In this document: positions 18,123 through 26,077 of the stretch, in pieces
Numbering within the stretch: position 1 is the first letter of the stretch
How the letters are laid out: every line of letters starts with the position of its first letter
Source of the DNA: Prevotella fusca JCM 17724
Lineage (GTDB): Bacteria > Bacteroidota > Bacteroidia > Bacteroidales > Bacteroidaceae
NCBI RefSeq assembly: GCF_001262015.1
Contig: NZ_CP012074.1
Span: 1,401,001 to 1,465,000 of the forward strand
Reading direction: 5' to 3'
Length of the DNA: 64,000 bases
Translations under genes and position numbers: made by a program
Notes under the pieces: generated by a model
What the model was told of the DNA's origin: nothing
Databases searched by the model: none
What the model saw: the letters and a program-made list of their open reading frames with translations, nothing else

Positions 18123-19955
18123 CTATTTTATTTTCACTTCTCCACCTTCACCTTGATTAATGTTCACAGGACTTCCAATGATATCAAGGTTCAGACCTTC
18201 CGTCATAGAGATACCTGTCTCACCGCCTGCTACACACAAGCTCAGGTTGCTACCTGCCGCATGAATATTCTGGGCGTTCAAAGTTATGCTGTTAGTATCT
18301 ATCGTAATAGTACTTTCACCTACTTTTATAGTAACTTTGCTCTTACCACTAAGGTCTATTACTCCATTACTATCCATAGAAAGTGTGGATGAAGCTGGCT
18401 GATGCTTCTTCGCCCCGACATTGATGCCGACGTTTGCCCCGGCATTGAAACTTTGGCTGGAATTGGCATTGAGCGTTGAATTACCTCCGCCATCAAAGTT
18501 CATGCTTACGCCTCCTCTGTCGTGCAGCGTAACGCTGCCAACAGAGTCGTCGAGCATCAGCGAGCTGCCGCTGCGGCTGGTAAGGCTCTTGCAGTTGTTG
18601 CCCTTGCCGCCGCCACCACCTGTCGATCCGTTGAACAGGCTGCCCATGGCATAGGGACGGGAGGGGTCGCCGTGGCGGAAGCCGACGAGGACATGGTCGC
18701 CGACCTCGGGGATGAATACGAAGCCGCGGTTGCTCTTCACGTCACTACTGCTACCACCATCCGGTGTCATCACACGGATCCAGTTCGTGTTCATGTCGTC
18801 AGCCTGCCAGTTCATCCGCACCTGGATGCGACCGCTGCCCCTGGGGTCGTCGTTCCTCGTCACCGTAGCCATCTGCGTCTCGGCGTGGGGGATGCGTGCG
18901 TCGGGCACGGGGATCACCTCAAGGGCGGAGGGGAGTGCCTTGAAGCGGTTGCGGTAGTAGCCGTCCTCACCCACCTCGTGCACGATCTCGGTGATGATGA
19001 ACTCGCCCAGCGTCTTGCGGGAGAGCGACCTGAAGGACTGGTAGAAGGAGCTGTCTATCTTGACGACACTGCCCACGCACAGCCCCGGGACACGGCTCTC
19101 GGCGGTGACGTAGTGGCTCTCCGCCGTCTCGGCCGACTGCTTGCGGCGCATGTAGTCCACCAGCTCCGGACCGGAGTTGACACGCTGCTCGGCATACTGG
19201 CGTGCCGGGACGCTGAACAGCTTCATCGAGGCTGCCACCGCCTTGCGGGCAAGGAGGTCCTGGCCGGCCGTCTCCGACGGGCTCGCCTCGTTCATCTGCT
19301 GGTCGGACGAGGAGTGGTAGCTGTAGGCCTTCTTGGGACGGGCAAGCGTCTGGATGCCGATGTCAAGCGACGAGAGGGTGGTGCCGAACTCAAGGCAGAC
19401 CGAGTCGGGAAGTGTCGCGGGACGCCCGAAGACGAGTGATGTGCCGTCATAGTAGAGCCATTCCTTGTACTGTGCGGCAAGGCGGCGGATGAAATCGAAC
19501 TGGGACTCGCCGTACTGGCAGAGATAGTCAGGCGTGCCGTCATAGGCGGCATTGACCTTTGCCCCGACCCCTGCGGCATCACAGAGCTGGCTGACGATCT
19601 CTCCTATCTTCTTCCCTGTCCATGAGAAGTTTCCGGGGGCGGTCTCCAGTCGGTAGGTGGCGGAGTAGCCGGACACGACGAGATACCCGAACTCGCTGTC
19701 CTCACGGTGCATGTGGACGTTCGTCACCACGCCCAGGAAGGAGGTGCTGCCGTCGGTGCGGACGGTCAGGGGCTCGCCGAGCCAGTCGGAGCTGCTGCCC
19801 ATGTCATGTGAGAAGCGGCTGCTGCCGGTCTCGAGGTCGAGGACCAGCTCGAAGTAATGATGGTCGCCTATGCGCTGTTCCAGGCGGAAGGACTTGAAGG
19901 TGGGGATTGCTGTGTCACCGATGGTCACGGTGAAGCGTATGTCGGGAAATGCCAT
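18123..19955 (-). CDS. vgrG: VgrG1 spike protein (TssI)
   Basis: A 610-aa T6SS spike subunit. Residues 1-330 correspond to the gp27-like base (YDGTPDYLCQYGESQFDFIRRLA), 365-440 to the OB-fold (GRIQVRMNW, GDHVLVGF, MGSLFNG), and 443-610 to the beta-helical needle with Asn/Gly/Ser-rich repeats. The first ~443 residues are almost identical to VgrG2, while the needle is unrelated. The DNA is GC-rich up to about 18626 and AT-richer beyond. It follows hcp1 with a strong hairpin between them and precedes the candidate adaptor and the lipase effector. VgrG trimers carry the PAAR-like tip and cargo. Confidence 0.95.
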   Translation of the reverse strand: MAFPDIRFTVTIGDTAIPTFKSFRLEQRIGDHHYFELVLDLETGSSRFSHDMGSSSDWLGEPLTVRTDGSTSFLGVVTNVHMHREDSEFGYLVVSGYSATYRLETAPGNFSWTGKKIGEIVSQLCDAAGVGAKVNAAYDGTPDYLCQYGESQFDFIRRLAAQYKEWLYYDGTSLVFGRPATLPDSVCLEFGTTLSSLDIGIQTLARPKKAYSYHSSSDQQMNEASPSETAGQDLLARKAVAASMKLFSVPARQYAEQRVNSGPELVDYMRRKQSAETAESHYVTAESRVPGLCVGSVVKIDSSFYQSFRSLSRKTLGEFIITEIVHEVGEDGYYRNRFKALPSALEVIPVPDARIPHAETQMATVTRNDDPRGSGRIQVRMNWQADDMNTNWIRVMTPDGGSSSDVKSNRGFVFIPEVGDHVLVGFRHGDPSRPYAMGSLFNGSTGGGGGKGNNCKSLTSRSGSSLMLDDSVGSVTLHDRGGVSMNFDGGGNSTLNANSSQSFNAGANVGINVGAKKHQPASSTLSMDSNGVIDLSGKSKVTIKVGESTITIDTNSITLNAQNIHAAGSNLSLCVAGGETGISMTEGLNLDIIGSPVNINQGEGGEVKIK

Positions 19956-20012
19956 GTCGTATCGTTTTTACTGTGGGAATGTCTGTCGGGAAAGGGATGT
20001 AAGCATAAGGCA

Positions 20013-20052
20013 GGAGGGCATGCCGGGAGACCTGCTCCCTGACATGCCCTCC
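20013..20052 (-). promoter_or_regulatory. Strong hairpin between hcp1 and vgrG1
   Basis: GGAGGGCATG and CATGCCCTCC pair across 20 bases that themselves contain GGGAG/CTCCC, giving a GC-rich stem without a T-tract. It may act as a processing or attenuation point giving more Hcp than VgrG transcript. The copy at 29029-29068 is conserved. Confidence 0.55.
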
Positions 20053-20067
20053 CCGCCGTCCGTAGGC

Positions 20068-20466
20068 TTATGTGCGTGGCCAGCGGTTGTCAAGCTCCGC
20101 ATTGCCCACCGTGATGGTCTCCGCAGAGAAGGTCATCGCGATGGTCATCGGAGTCTCGTTCTCAACGTTCAGCGTCTCCTTGTAGTGGACGATGTACGCA
20201 TTCTTGAAGCAGATCTCCTTCATCTTCGCATCCTCCTCTGTCTTCTTGTAGACGATCTTGCCCTCGACGGCCTTGAACTGGCTGTTGAGCATGGCCTCGA
20301 TGGCCGTCGTGTCGTCCGTTGACTCTACCGTCACGCTTACACGTCCGCCCGAGATGCTTGATGAAGGCTTGCCCTTGCTGTCGGTGTTGCGGCTGAACTC
20401 GTAGTTGGAATAGAGTACGTCATACTCCTTGCCACCCAATTCCAATGTTGCTCTGAATGAACCCAT
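20068..20466 (-). CDS. hcp: Hcp tube protein (TssD), Bacteroidota type
   Basis: A 132-aa protein starting MGSFRATLELGGKEYDVL. It is the inner-tube subunit of the T6SS, assembling as stacked hexameric rings. The sequence YDVLYSNYEFSRNTD and the C-terminal ITVGNAELDNRWP are typical of the Bacteroidota Hcp family. It differs from Hcp2 by a single residue (K versus R in ICF[KR]NAY). The upstream ATG at 20505 is rejected because hcp2 has no matching extension. A long leader with a good promoter lies upstream. Confidence 0.93.
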   Translation of the reverse strand: MGSFRATLELGGKEYDVLYSNYEFSRNTDSKGKPSSSISGGRVSVTVESTDDTTAIEAMLNSQFKAVEGKIVYKKTEEDAKMKEICFKNAYIVHYKETLNVENETPMTIAMTFSAETITVGNAELDNRWPRT

Positions 20467-20679
20467 GATTGAAAAAATTTTAAGTTGTTGGTAAATAATG
20501 ATCAAAGAGGCAACTCTGCATCATCCTGCAAGGGACAAAAAAAGAGAAAACCTCAAACAACTTCCTGAAGTCTCCTCTGTGCGGCTGTGAACAGTCTTGC
20601 TCTGAATGAAGAGGAAGAATTGCAATCTGTTGTATAATAAAATATTGTCTTCTACAATTATATACGCAAATATATACTG

Positions 20680-20710
20680 CAAATATAGAAAGATAACCCC
20701 GTACATGCAA
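20680..20710 (-). promoter_or_regulatory. hcp1 promoter
   Basis: On the minus strand TTG (20710-20708), 20 bp, then TATATTTG (20687-20680) matches the Bacteroidota -33/-7 consensus. A second overlapping TATATTTG lies at 20669-20676. The transcript leader would be about 200 nt. The same arrangement precedes hcp2. Confidence 0.7.
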
Positions 20711-20762
20711 GTATCTTGCCCGTATTTTATCCACCTTTAACATTCCTTGTCAGGTTTTTACG

Positions 20763-20803
20763 GTTGCTGCCCGATAAGACCAAAACAAGCATACGCTACA
20801 AAG
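20763..20803. repeat. Partial leader of the CACATGTG-array element
   Basis: GCTGCCCGATAAGA followed by AAACAAGCATACGCT matches the left part of the elements at 29770 and 48425, here without a 22-bp array. Downstream, TTCAAG..GCCCA and TGGGCTTGAA (about 20814-20862) form a further hairpin before the MITE. Confidence 0.5.
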
Positions 20804-20942
20804 CGGAATCACTTTCAAGTCCAGCCCAGTTCATCAGGACATGAATGGTTTGGGCTTGAACTGACAGCCGACAGGTATCTGACAAACACTTGTTCTCAAC
20901 TACAACTGTCTGACAACACCACACCTGGCAGGCAGCAATACT

Positions 20943-21542
20943 GGTTCATCCGTTAAATGCGTGGATGCTTTTCGTATAGCTTTAACGGAAGAAGCGAAGT
21001 TGTGCGTTAAACAAAGCAGACAGCCAAGACCGTCTTGGCTGCCTGCTTTATTATCATCCTCCGATGCAGAAAACCTTTTCATGTCAATACTTTGAAAAGG
21101 CAGACAACGTCTTGAAAAATCATGACATAATTTCAGATAAAATACCTACAGATAAAGGCAAGAACACGTGTAAAAAGCAAGTTTGCAACCGGCAGTAAAT
21201 CAGTTAGTTATAAAGCTGTGCAAGAAAAGGTGCTTAATTGGACTTCAAAAGGGCGTCAGTTAGACCTCAAAAGGGCATCTATTGCAAGCCAATTGGGCGT
21301 CTTTTCAAAGCCAAGAGACCATGTATTGGTTTTGAGTAGCATGAAAATAGTTTACAAACGTTGAGTGATATGGGAAAAAGTTGTTTGTAGGAGACGGAAA
21401 GACATGGTATCTGTTTGCCTTTTCTGTATTTTAATTTTGTGCTTTATCCTCCTTTGTGAGACCGTCCGACCTTGGACAGTCATACCATACAGGTGTATAA
21501 GCCTTTGTTCAGTTTCCTATCTACGTATTTAACGGGAGAGCC
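20943..21542. mobile_element. MITE-like element, copy 2 (~600 bp)
   Basis: Bounded by GGTTCATCCGTTAAATGCGT (20943-20962) and ACGTATTTAACGGGAGAGCC (21523-21542), the counterparts of copy 1 with a few substitutions. The interior is collinear with copy 1 over its full length, including the palindrome and 22-bp array. AAAGCAG..AGCCAAGAC/GTCTTGGCT..CTGCTTT (21013-21049) is an excellent bidirectional terminator-like hairpin. It abuts an IS1380 remnant. Confidence 0.85.
21219..21306 (+). repeat. 22-bp-period array, four units, inside MITE copy 2
   Basis: Same four units as at 10190-10277, starting at 21219, 21241, 21263 and 21285, almost unchanged between copies. Confidence 0.8.
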
Positions 21543-22143
21543 TTATAAAGGCAGGCAGCCATGTTGACCTGGACTTTGACCACCAGTTTATTCCAGCTTA
21601 CAAGTTCGACGCAAAGTATTCCTACAGGCAGGACCATGGTTAATTCCCGGGCTGGGCTTCCATCGGGGCCATCATAGTCGGAGGTGAGAACCGTGACGGA
21701 AACACCAATGTGAATAACTGGAACATATGCTCTTTTCCCTCATGGCTGAGAACATGGCTTTCATGATGGTTACCGCCATGCTGAAGAACATCTATCTCTA
21801 TCTCGTCCGCCATATCAGCGAAAAGGTCAAACCGTTGAAAAAGACAAGCAGGCTGAAAGCCTTTATCCTGCATTTTGTCAGCATGCCGGCAAAATGGGTG
21901 AGAACAGGAAGGCGGAACGTTCTGAACCTGTATACAAATAAAGCATACTATTCTGAAGTATTCCTTGAATAAGCAGCATTTCTTTGTGGTTTTTCATACT
22001 TCCCCATTGGTTTGGGTGGGGGACTTCATGCCTATGCAAGAACCAAGAAGCCCCGAAAAACCTCATATCAACATATAGAACCCCCAAAAAGACATCTCAA
22101 CATATAAAATCGCCTCACAAGGAAAAACGCTGCGGAATTGAGG
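21543..22143 (+). mobile_element. IS1380-family remnant, transposase 3' part with stops
   Basis: Translation just after the MITE gives VDLDFDHQFIPA, then KYSYRQDHG, an in-frame stop, ENRDGNTNVNNWN, and in another frame NMAFMMVTAMLKNIYLYLVRHIS ending NLYTNKAYYSEVFLE (stop near 21972). This is the C-terminal part of an IS1380-type transposase with stops and a deletion. The right end GCTGCGGAATTGAGG at 22129-22143 is the IS terminal repeat, shared with the remnant at 33250-33940. The 5' part is missing. Confidence 0.75.
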
Positions 22144-22653
22144 TAATACTATTATTTGAACCGCCTCCCTTTCCAGTGAAACCGTTGTCCCTTTCCTTGT
22201 GGGTCAGCATTGCTGAGCACAATTGCCATCTGTGTCTCGGCTAATGGCATACGAACCTTCGCTTGGCAATGCCTTAATCGTGGCAGGTATAGCCTTGAAG
22301 CGGTTTTTATAATAGCTTCCTTGGCTCACCTCGTGTGTTATTTCGATAATAACAAAGTTACCTAAACTCTCCTTAGATATATTTCCTATACGCTCCAAGA
22401 ACGAGCTGTAAAGACTTACGACTGAGACTATACGTAGGGTGGGAACCTGACTCTCAGCTGTGATGTAACGTGTATCGGCAGTCTCAGCTGCTTGCTTACG
22501 TCCCATGTAATTAATGAGTTCTGTCTCATTGCTTATGCGTGGTAGTACATGCTGTCGTGCAGGTTCTGAGAACAATCCGAGTGATGCACGGAAAGCATCC
22601 CCCGAGAGTTTGTCATGACCAATAGCAATGTCAGAGATATGTACTTTTATCAA
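22144..22653 (-). pseudogene. Decayed vgrG fragment
   Basis: The open part (22204-22653, 149 codons) aligns with VgrG residues about 235-365: EPARQHVLPRIS, YMGRKQAAETADTRYITAES, FVIIEITHEVSQGSYYKNRF. It lacks the N-terminal gp27-like region. Near 22150-22200 the DNA jumps to the sequence that encodes NGFTGK in vgrG2, so the OB-fold has been deleted. It is more diverged than vgrG1/2, suggesting a third module lost by deletion and IS insertion. The listed ATG overlaps the end of the lipoprotein gene by 4 bp, probably by chance. Confidence 0.8.
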
Positions 22654-23183
22654 TATATTATTTTCATTATAGCCTTGACAAATTGGAACTTTTTACCACA
22701 GACAACATACTCTGGTTTTTCTCCGATTTTCAAAGTGTCATTAAGACTGCCCGTAAAACTGTTTGTATTCCTTAATATTATATTCCTTTTCTTGAAGTCT
22801 AATGAGGTGTATTCTGGAACACAATCAGAAAAGCATGCAGGTGTAATATAAGCTCGCTGTGTCAAATAGTTGAAAAACAAAAAGCTGTTCCCATCAGCAG
22901 CTGCATTATAAATAGCATAAACTCCAATTTTCTCCTGTCGTTTCTTCCCTCTGATATTCTTCACAAAGTCAATGGAACTTCCATCTTCACAATGTAACTC
23001 TAGGAGCACATTGTTTTGACCATTATGTGATAAAATTAGTCTATTCATACAGCATGTGTCATTTTCCATCTCTGTTATGATTAGACTATCCTGCCGAATA
23101 TTATTCTTAAAGGTATCAGAATAATAGGATTGACTACAGGAAAGTAGTATATAGGATGCAAAAAATAAAAGCATTTTTTTCAT
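22650..23183 (-). CDS. Lipoprotein, candidate immunity protein for the M23 effector
   Basis: A 177-aa lipoprotein with lipobox LLSC at residues 13-16. The mature part is beta-rich with several Cys residues. Its ATG overlaps the stop of the M23 peptidase gene by 4 bp, the classical spacing for effector-immunity pairs. A periplasmic inhibitor of a peptidoglycan hydrolase would need exactly this localisation. No family was recognised, so the assignment rests on context. Confidence 0.75.
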   Translation of the reverse strand: MKKMLLFFASYILLSCSQSYYSDTFKNNIRQDSLIITEMENDTCCMNRLILSHNGQNNVLLELHCEDGSSIDFVKNIRGKKRQEKIGVYAIYNAAADGNSFLFFNYLTQRAYITPACFSDCVPEYTSLDFKKRNIILRNTNSFTGSLNDTLKIGEKPEYVVCGKKFQFVKAIMKIIY

Positions 23184-23785
23184 AGGATACAGTCCATTTT
23201 CGTCTTTTTATTATTCTTATCTACCTTATACACTCCTAAAGAACTTTGCATTTTACTCTTAGGATCCTGTGAATAGAATTTAGTCAATACTATATTGTTG
23301 GGAGATAGTCTTCCGTCCAGACCTTTCCCTAATATTGCTGCTGTTCTGCACTCAAAATGTAAATGCTGGTCAAGTCCTCTAAAAGTCTTGGCATTTCCTG
23401 TGATTCCGGTCTTCCCTATAGTGTCACCTTTCTCCACAGGATCTCTCTTCTTCACATAAATTTGTGACAAATGAGCATAAAAAGCATAATAATTGCTATT
23501 ATCTATTTTTATAATAATTTGCTTACCATAATCGCCCAAAGGAGGGTCTACGATACAGACCACTTCACCATTAGCAACTGCATAAACTTCTGTCCCTTCT
23601 AAGGCGTAATAATCAAAACCTTGATGGTTTTTTGTATTGTTGTTTCTTACTGTACCAAAAAGGTTGCTTGCCCGATTTCTTCTTATCTGCATATATGAGA
23701 GTGGGTCGCCAAAATCCACATGAGGTGTTTCTTTAAGCCTGGGAGTCCCTATAAAACCTTCTGCTGCTATTGTTATATAATCCAT
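23180..23785 (-). CDS. M23 (LytM) peptidoglycan endopeptidase, putative T6SS effector
   Basis: A 201-aa protein without a signal peptide. Zinc ligands are visible: His54 and Asp58 in NHQGFDYYA and His143 in QHLHFE (His141 and His105 in YAHL are catalytic partners). The domain fills residues 45-150, with short tails. M23 enzymes cut peptide cross-bridges in the cell wall. Lack of a secretion signal, a DUF4280 gene upstream (32 bp away) and an overlapping lipoprotein gene downstream indicate delivery by T6SS rather than a housekeeping role. Confidence 0.87.
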   Translation of the reverse strand: MDYITIAAEGFIGTPRLKETPHVDFGDPLSYMQIRRNRASNLFGTVRNNNTKNHQGFDYYALEGTEVYAVANGEVVCIVDPPLGDYGKQIIIKIDNSNYYAFYAHLSQIYVKKRDPVEKGDTIGKTGITGNAKTFRGLDQHLHFECRTAAILGKGLDGRLSPNNIVLTKFYSQDPKSKMQSSLGVYKVDKNNKKTKMDCIL

Positions 23786-23817
23786 AATTCCTTTTTATTT
23801 TGTATAATTAGTTCCAA

Positions 23818-24519
23818 TTATTTCTTATCAGAACTTATCATAAAATTATCTATAAAAATAGTATTCTCATTTATTACCTTACCATTATATGGTTTTTCTT
23901 GTCCTCTTCCATCTTTAATGATTAAATGCACTTCTTCCCCTACATAAACATTTCGAGCTTTTATATACAGCCCAACAATAGTGTTCAACGGTATGTCTCT
24001 TCTAACCTCATCCCCATCAATCCAATAAGCATCTTCAAGTACTTTACGTTTATCTAAAGGGTTAACGACATCTAAGGTTGCTGTTTGTCCACTATGCACA
24101 ATTTTTAGCTTTTCCCCACTAATTAGACATGGAATCGTCGACTTAACCAAAAGAGCATTGTGGTTGCCAATGATTGTCTCAGAAAAGTCCTGCCACTGAC
24201 CAAGCTTGATGACAGACTTGCAAGATGGTTTGTTATTTCCCCACTTGGGATGGGTGCAAAGTCCTGTAAAACCGAAATTCACCTGACCATTATTATCTCC
24301 TACAGTTGCCCATGGTTTGTCTTGTAGCATAACACTCTCTGTTGTAACCCTAATTGGTGCAACGGGTGAACTACAGTACTTGCATTGGACTTTTCCCCCA
24401 TCACAAACATATTTCACATCTTCATTAGGGTCTTGCCATTTTCGCTTCTTCTCCTCCTGTTGCATGTCATCCACTGAAGCAGTAGCCATTATAGATGATT
24501 TATTCACTTTACGCTCCAT
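23818..24519 (-). CDS. PAAR-like T6SS tip protein (DUF4280)
   Basis: A 233-aa protein whose core (about 35-150) shows the DUF4280 pattern: YVCDGGKVQCKYCSSP, then FGFTGLCTHPKW, PSCKSVIKLGQWQDF, and ALLVKSTIPCLISGEKLKIVHSGQ. Cys residues in pairs fit metal binding or disulfides at the spike tip. The C-terminal 80 residues are beta-rich and may dock cargo. It starts 3 bp after the 256-aa protein stop. M11 (24489) is an alternative start. It probably caps VgrG2 and carries the M23 effector encoded next. Confidence 0.82.
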   Translation of the reverse strand: MERKVNKSSIMATASVDDMQQEEKKRKWQDPNEDVKYVCDGGKVQCKYCSSPVAPIRVTTESVMLQDKPWATVGDNNGQVNFGFTGLCTHPKWGNNKPSCKSVIKLGQWQDFSETIIGNHNALLVKSTIPCLISGEKLKIVHSGQTATLDVVNPLDKRKVLEDAYWIDGDEVRRDIPLNTIVGLYIKARNVYVGEEVHLIIKDGRGQEKPYNGKVINENTIFIDNFMISSDKK

Positions 24520-24522
24520 AAA

Positions 24523-25293
24523 TTATTGTTCCACTTGTTTAGTTAATTCGTATTTCCAATATACATTGATATCTTCTTTAGTGTAATCAATTTCTAATTG
24601 TGTCCAATCTGGGAAGAAACTATTCATAGGGACTTGTACTCGTCCGTAGTATTTGTTTATTCTACAGTTGGTTGACTCATTTATGTTCTCTCCCACAATA
24701 GAAAAACAACGTTTATCATCCATATCTTGTTCATGAAACAATCTCTCCTCAAATATGATATCATCAAAATCAGATAACATCACATTCCGTATCCTGCTCC
24801 ATCCGATGGGTGTTTCATGTGGAATGCCAAATAAGATCAATCCGTAATAGAAATAATTATTCATGGGCATGTTATGTTCTTCGGAGGATTCCGTTATATT
24901 ATTTATTCTCATTAGGTAATCATCTACAAAGAAGCCTTTGTAATCGGACAGCAGCAAAGAGCGTATAGACTCCCACTGTCTTAACAAAGCTAGTTTATTT
25001 TTTACCCCAATACCCCCAAAATTATCTATACTAACTTGTACTCCGTCATATCGGTAGGCACATCTTCGTAAAAAATCAGTGGATTTTATCAAAGATTTAT
25101 CTAAACTTATAAAGACATCATTTATATTTGTTTCGTATAAATCTTTTACTTCCATTTCATTAAAATGGGACTTCTTTTGTTTAAAGGTTAATGTGCATTC
25201 TGTAGAAAAAAAACTTTCCTGTGGTGAGTCATTTAAATAGTCTACAGATAAATGTATCTTTATTAAATAGAGAAGTTTGTCATCTATATTCAT
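24523..25293 (-). CDS. Unknown protein upstream of PAAR-like gene, candidate tip adaptor
   Basis: A 256-aa soluble, acidic protein without signal peptide. Residues 90-125 contain VKNKLALLRQWESIRSLLL, matching the NK..WDSVR pattern of the 258-aa protein in module 1, followed by a hydrophobic segment (YFYYGLILFGIP). Similar length, the same place directly before a DUF4280 gene, and this motif suggest distant homology. A role in folding or loading the PAAR-like tip and its cargo is inferred. A 200-bp AT-rich gap precedes it. Confidence 0.7.
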   Translation of the reverse strand: MNIDDKLLYLIKIHLSVDYLNDSPQESFFSTECTLTFKQKKSHFNEMEVKDLYETNINDVFISLDKSLIKSTDFLRRCAYRYDGVQVSIDNFGGIGVKNKLALLRQWESIRSLLLSDYKGFFVDDYLMRINNITESSEEHNMPMNNYFYYGLILFGIPHETPIGWSRIRNVMLSDFDDIIFEERLFHEQDMDDKRCFSIVGENINESTNCRINKYYGRVQVPMNSFFPDWTQLEIDYTKEDINVYWKYELTKQVEQ

Positions 25294-25492
25294 TCTAAAA
25301 AATATTTGCTGGATGATTCAAGAACTTATCATTACAGTCATAAAGGAATATGATAATACCAAAGACATGAAACACTGACTTTCTATCTTATTTACTTCTA
25401 CTACATACACATTGCTTTAAAGGTGAATATCTACTGTGTGAAAAGTTTTCTATTGTAATTAAGAAATTTAATGATGAACTCATTGTAAAAGT

Positions 25493-26077
25493 TTACCAAA
25501 AGTCTTCTGCCTCATAAGGTTTAGCCTCATTAATATTGGACTCCCAATTTTCTGTTAGGAAAGGATAAACCAATATGTTTTTACTAACTAATTTCCCATC
25601 CTTATCAAGCTGTTCTTTGTCATAAACAGAAGCCTTAGGAATATATATCTTTAATTGGTCAGTCTCATAAGGTGCACCTAATGATAGCAGATAAACATCT
25701 TCTTCTAATATTTCTCCATCATGGAGTAGTGTAAACTGATATACTGTATGCGACTTTAAGAAATCTATAGACAACTTGCTTATTTTATCCGATTCCTTGT
25801 ACTTTGGGTAATTCTTATGTATCCATCCTGGAAGATGCTGCTGGATAAACTGCCAATCCTTTTCTGTAAGGAGACGAGGCTGCGGATTCCAGAGTTTATA
25901 TTTTCCTATGATTCTATACCCTTTTTCTAACCAACCTTCTACACGTATCGGTCCCATTCCATTTGTACATAAATATTTTGGTTTCATTAAATTCCAAGTT
26001 AAAATAGTAACAAGAAAAGCACAACATATAAACAAAAAAAGATGTACCTTTCGGGGTAATTTATATAAATACTTCAT
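25493..26077 (-). CDS. Membrane-anchored protein, candidate immunity
   Basis: A 194-aa protein with one N-terminal transmembrane segment (FLFICCAFLVTILTW) preceded by basic residues, so the bulk would face the periplasm. No domain was recognised. The ATG overlaps the stop of the caspase-like gene by 4 bp (26074-26077), the same coupling seen for the M23 pair. It is therefore a candidate immunity protein for that gene product. Confidence 0.7.
   Translation of the reverse strand: MKYLYKLPRKVHLFLFICCAFLVTILTWNLMKPKYLCTNGMGPIRVEGWLEKGYRIIGKYKLWNPQPRLLTEKDWQFIQQHLPGWIHKNYPKYKESDKISKLSIDFLKSHTVYQFTLLHDGEILEEDVYLLSLGAPYETDQLKIYIPKASVYDKEQLDKDGKLVSKNILVYPFLTENWESNINEAKPYEAEDFW

Noticed and set aside
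18522..19439. Long plus-strand ORF of 305 codons opposite vgrG1 (and a 312-codon one at 27535-28473 opposite vgrG2)
   Set aside because: Both lie in the GC-rich vgrG core, are composed of Arg/Ala/Val/Gly/His-rich low-complexity sequence and have no recognisable motif. They are mirror frames of a real gene.
20467..20505. Upstream start for hcp1
   Set aside because: The nearly identical hcp2 has no matching in-frame ATG; both begin at MGSF.
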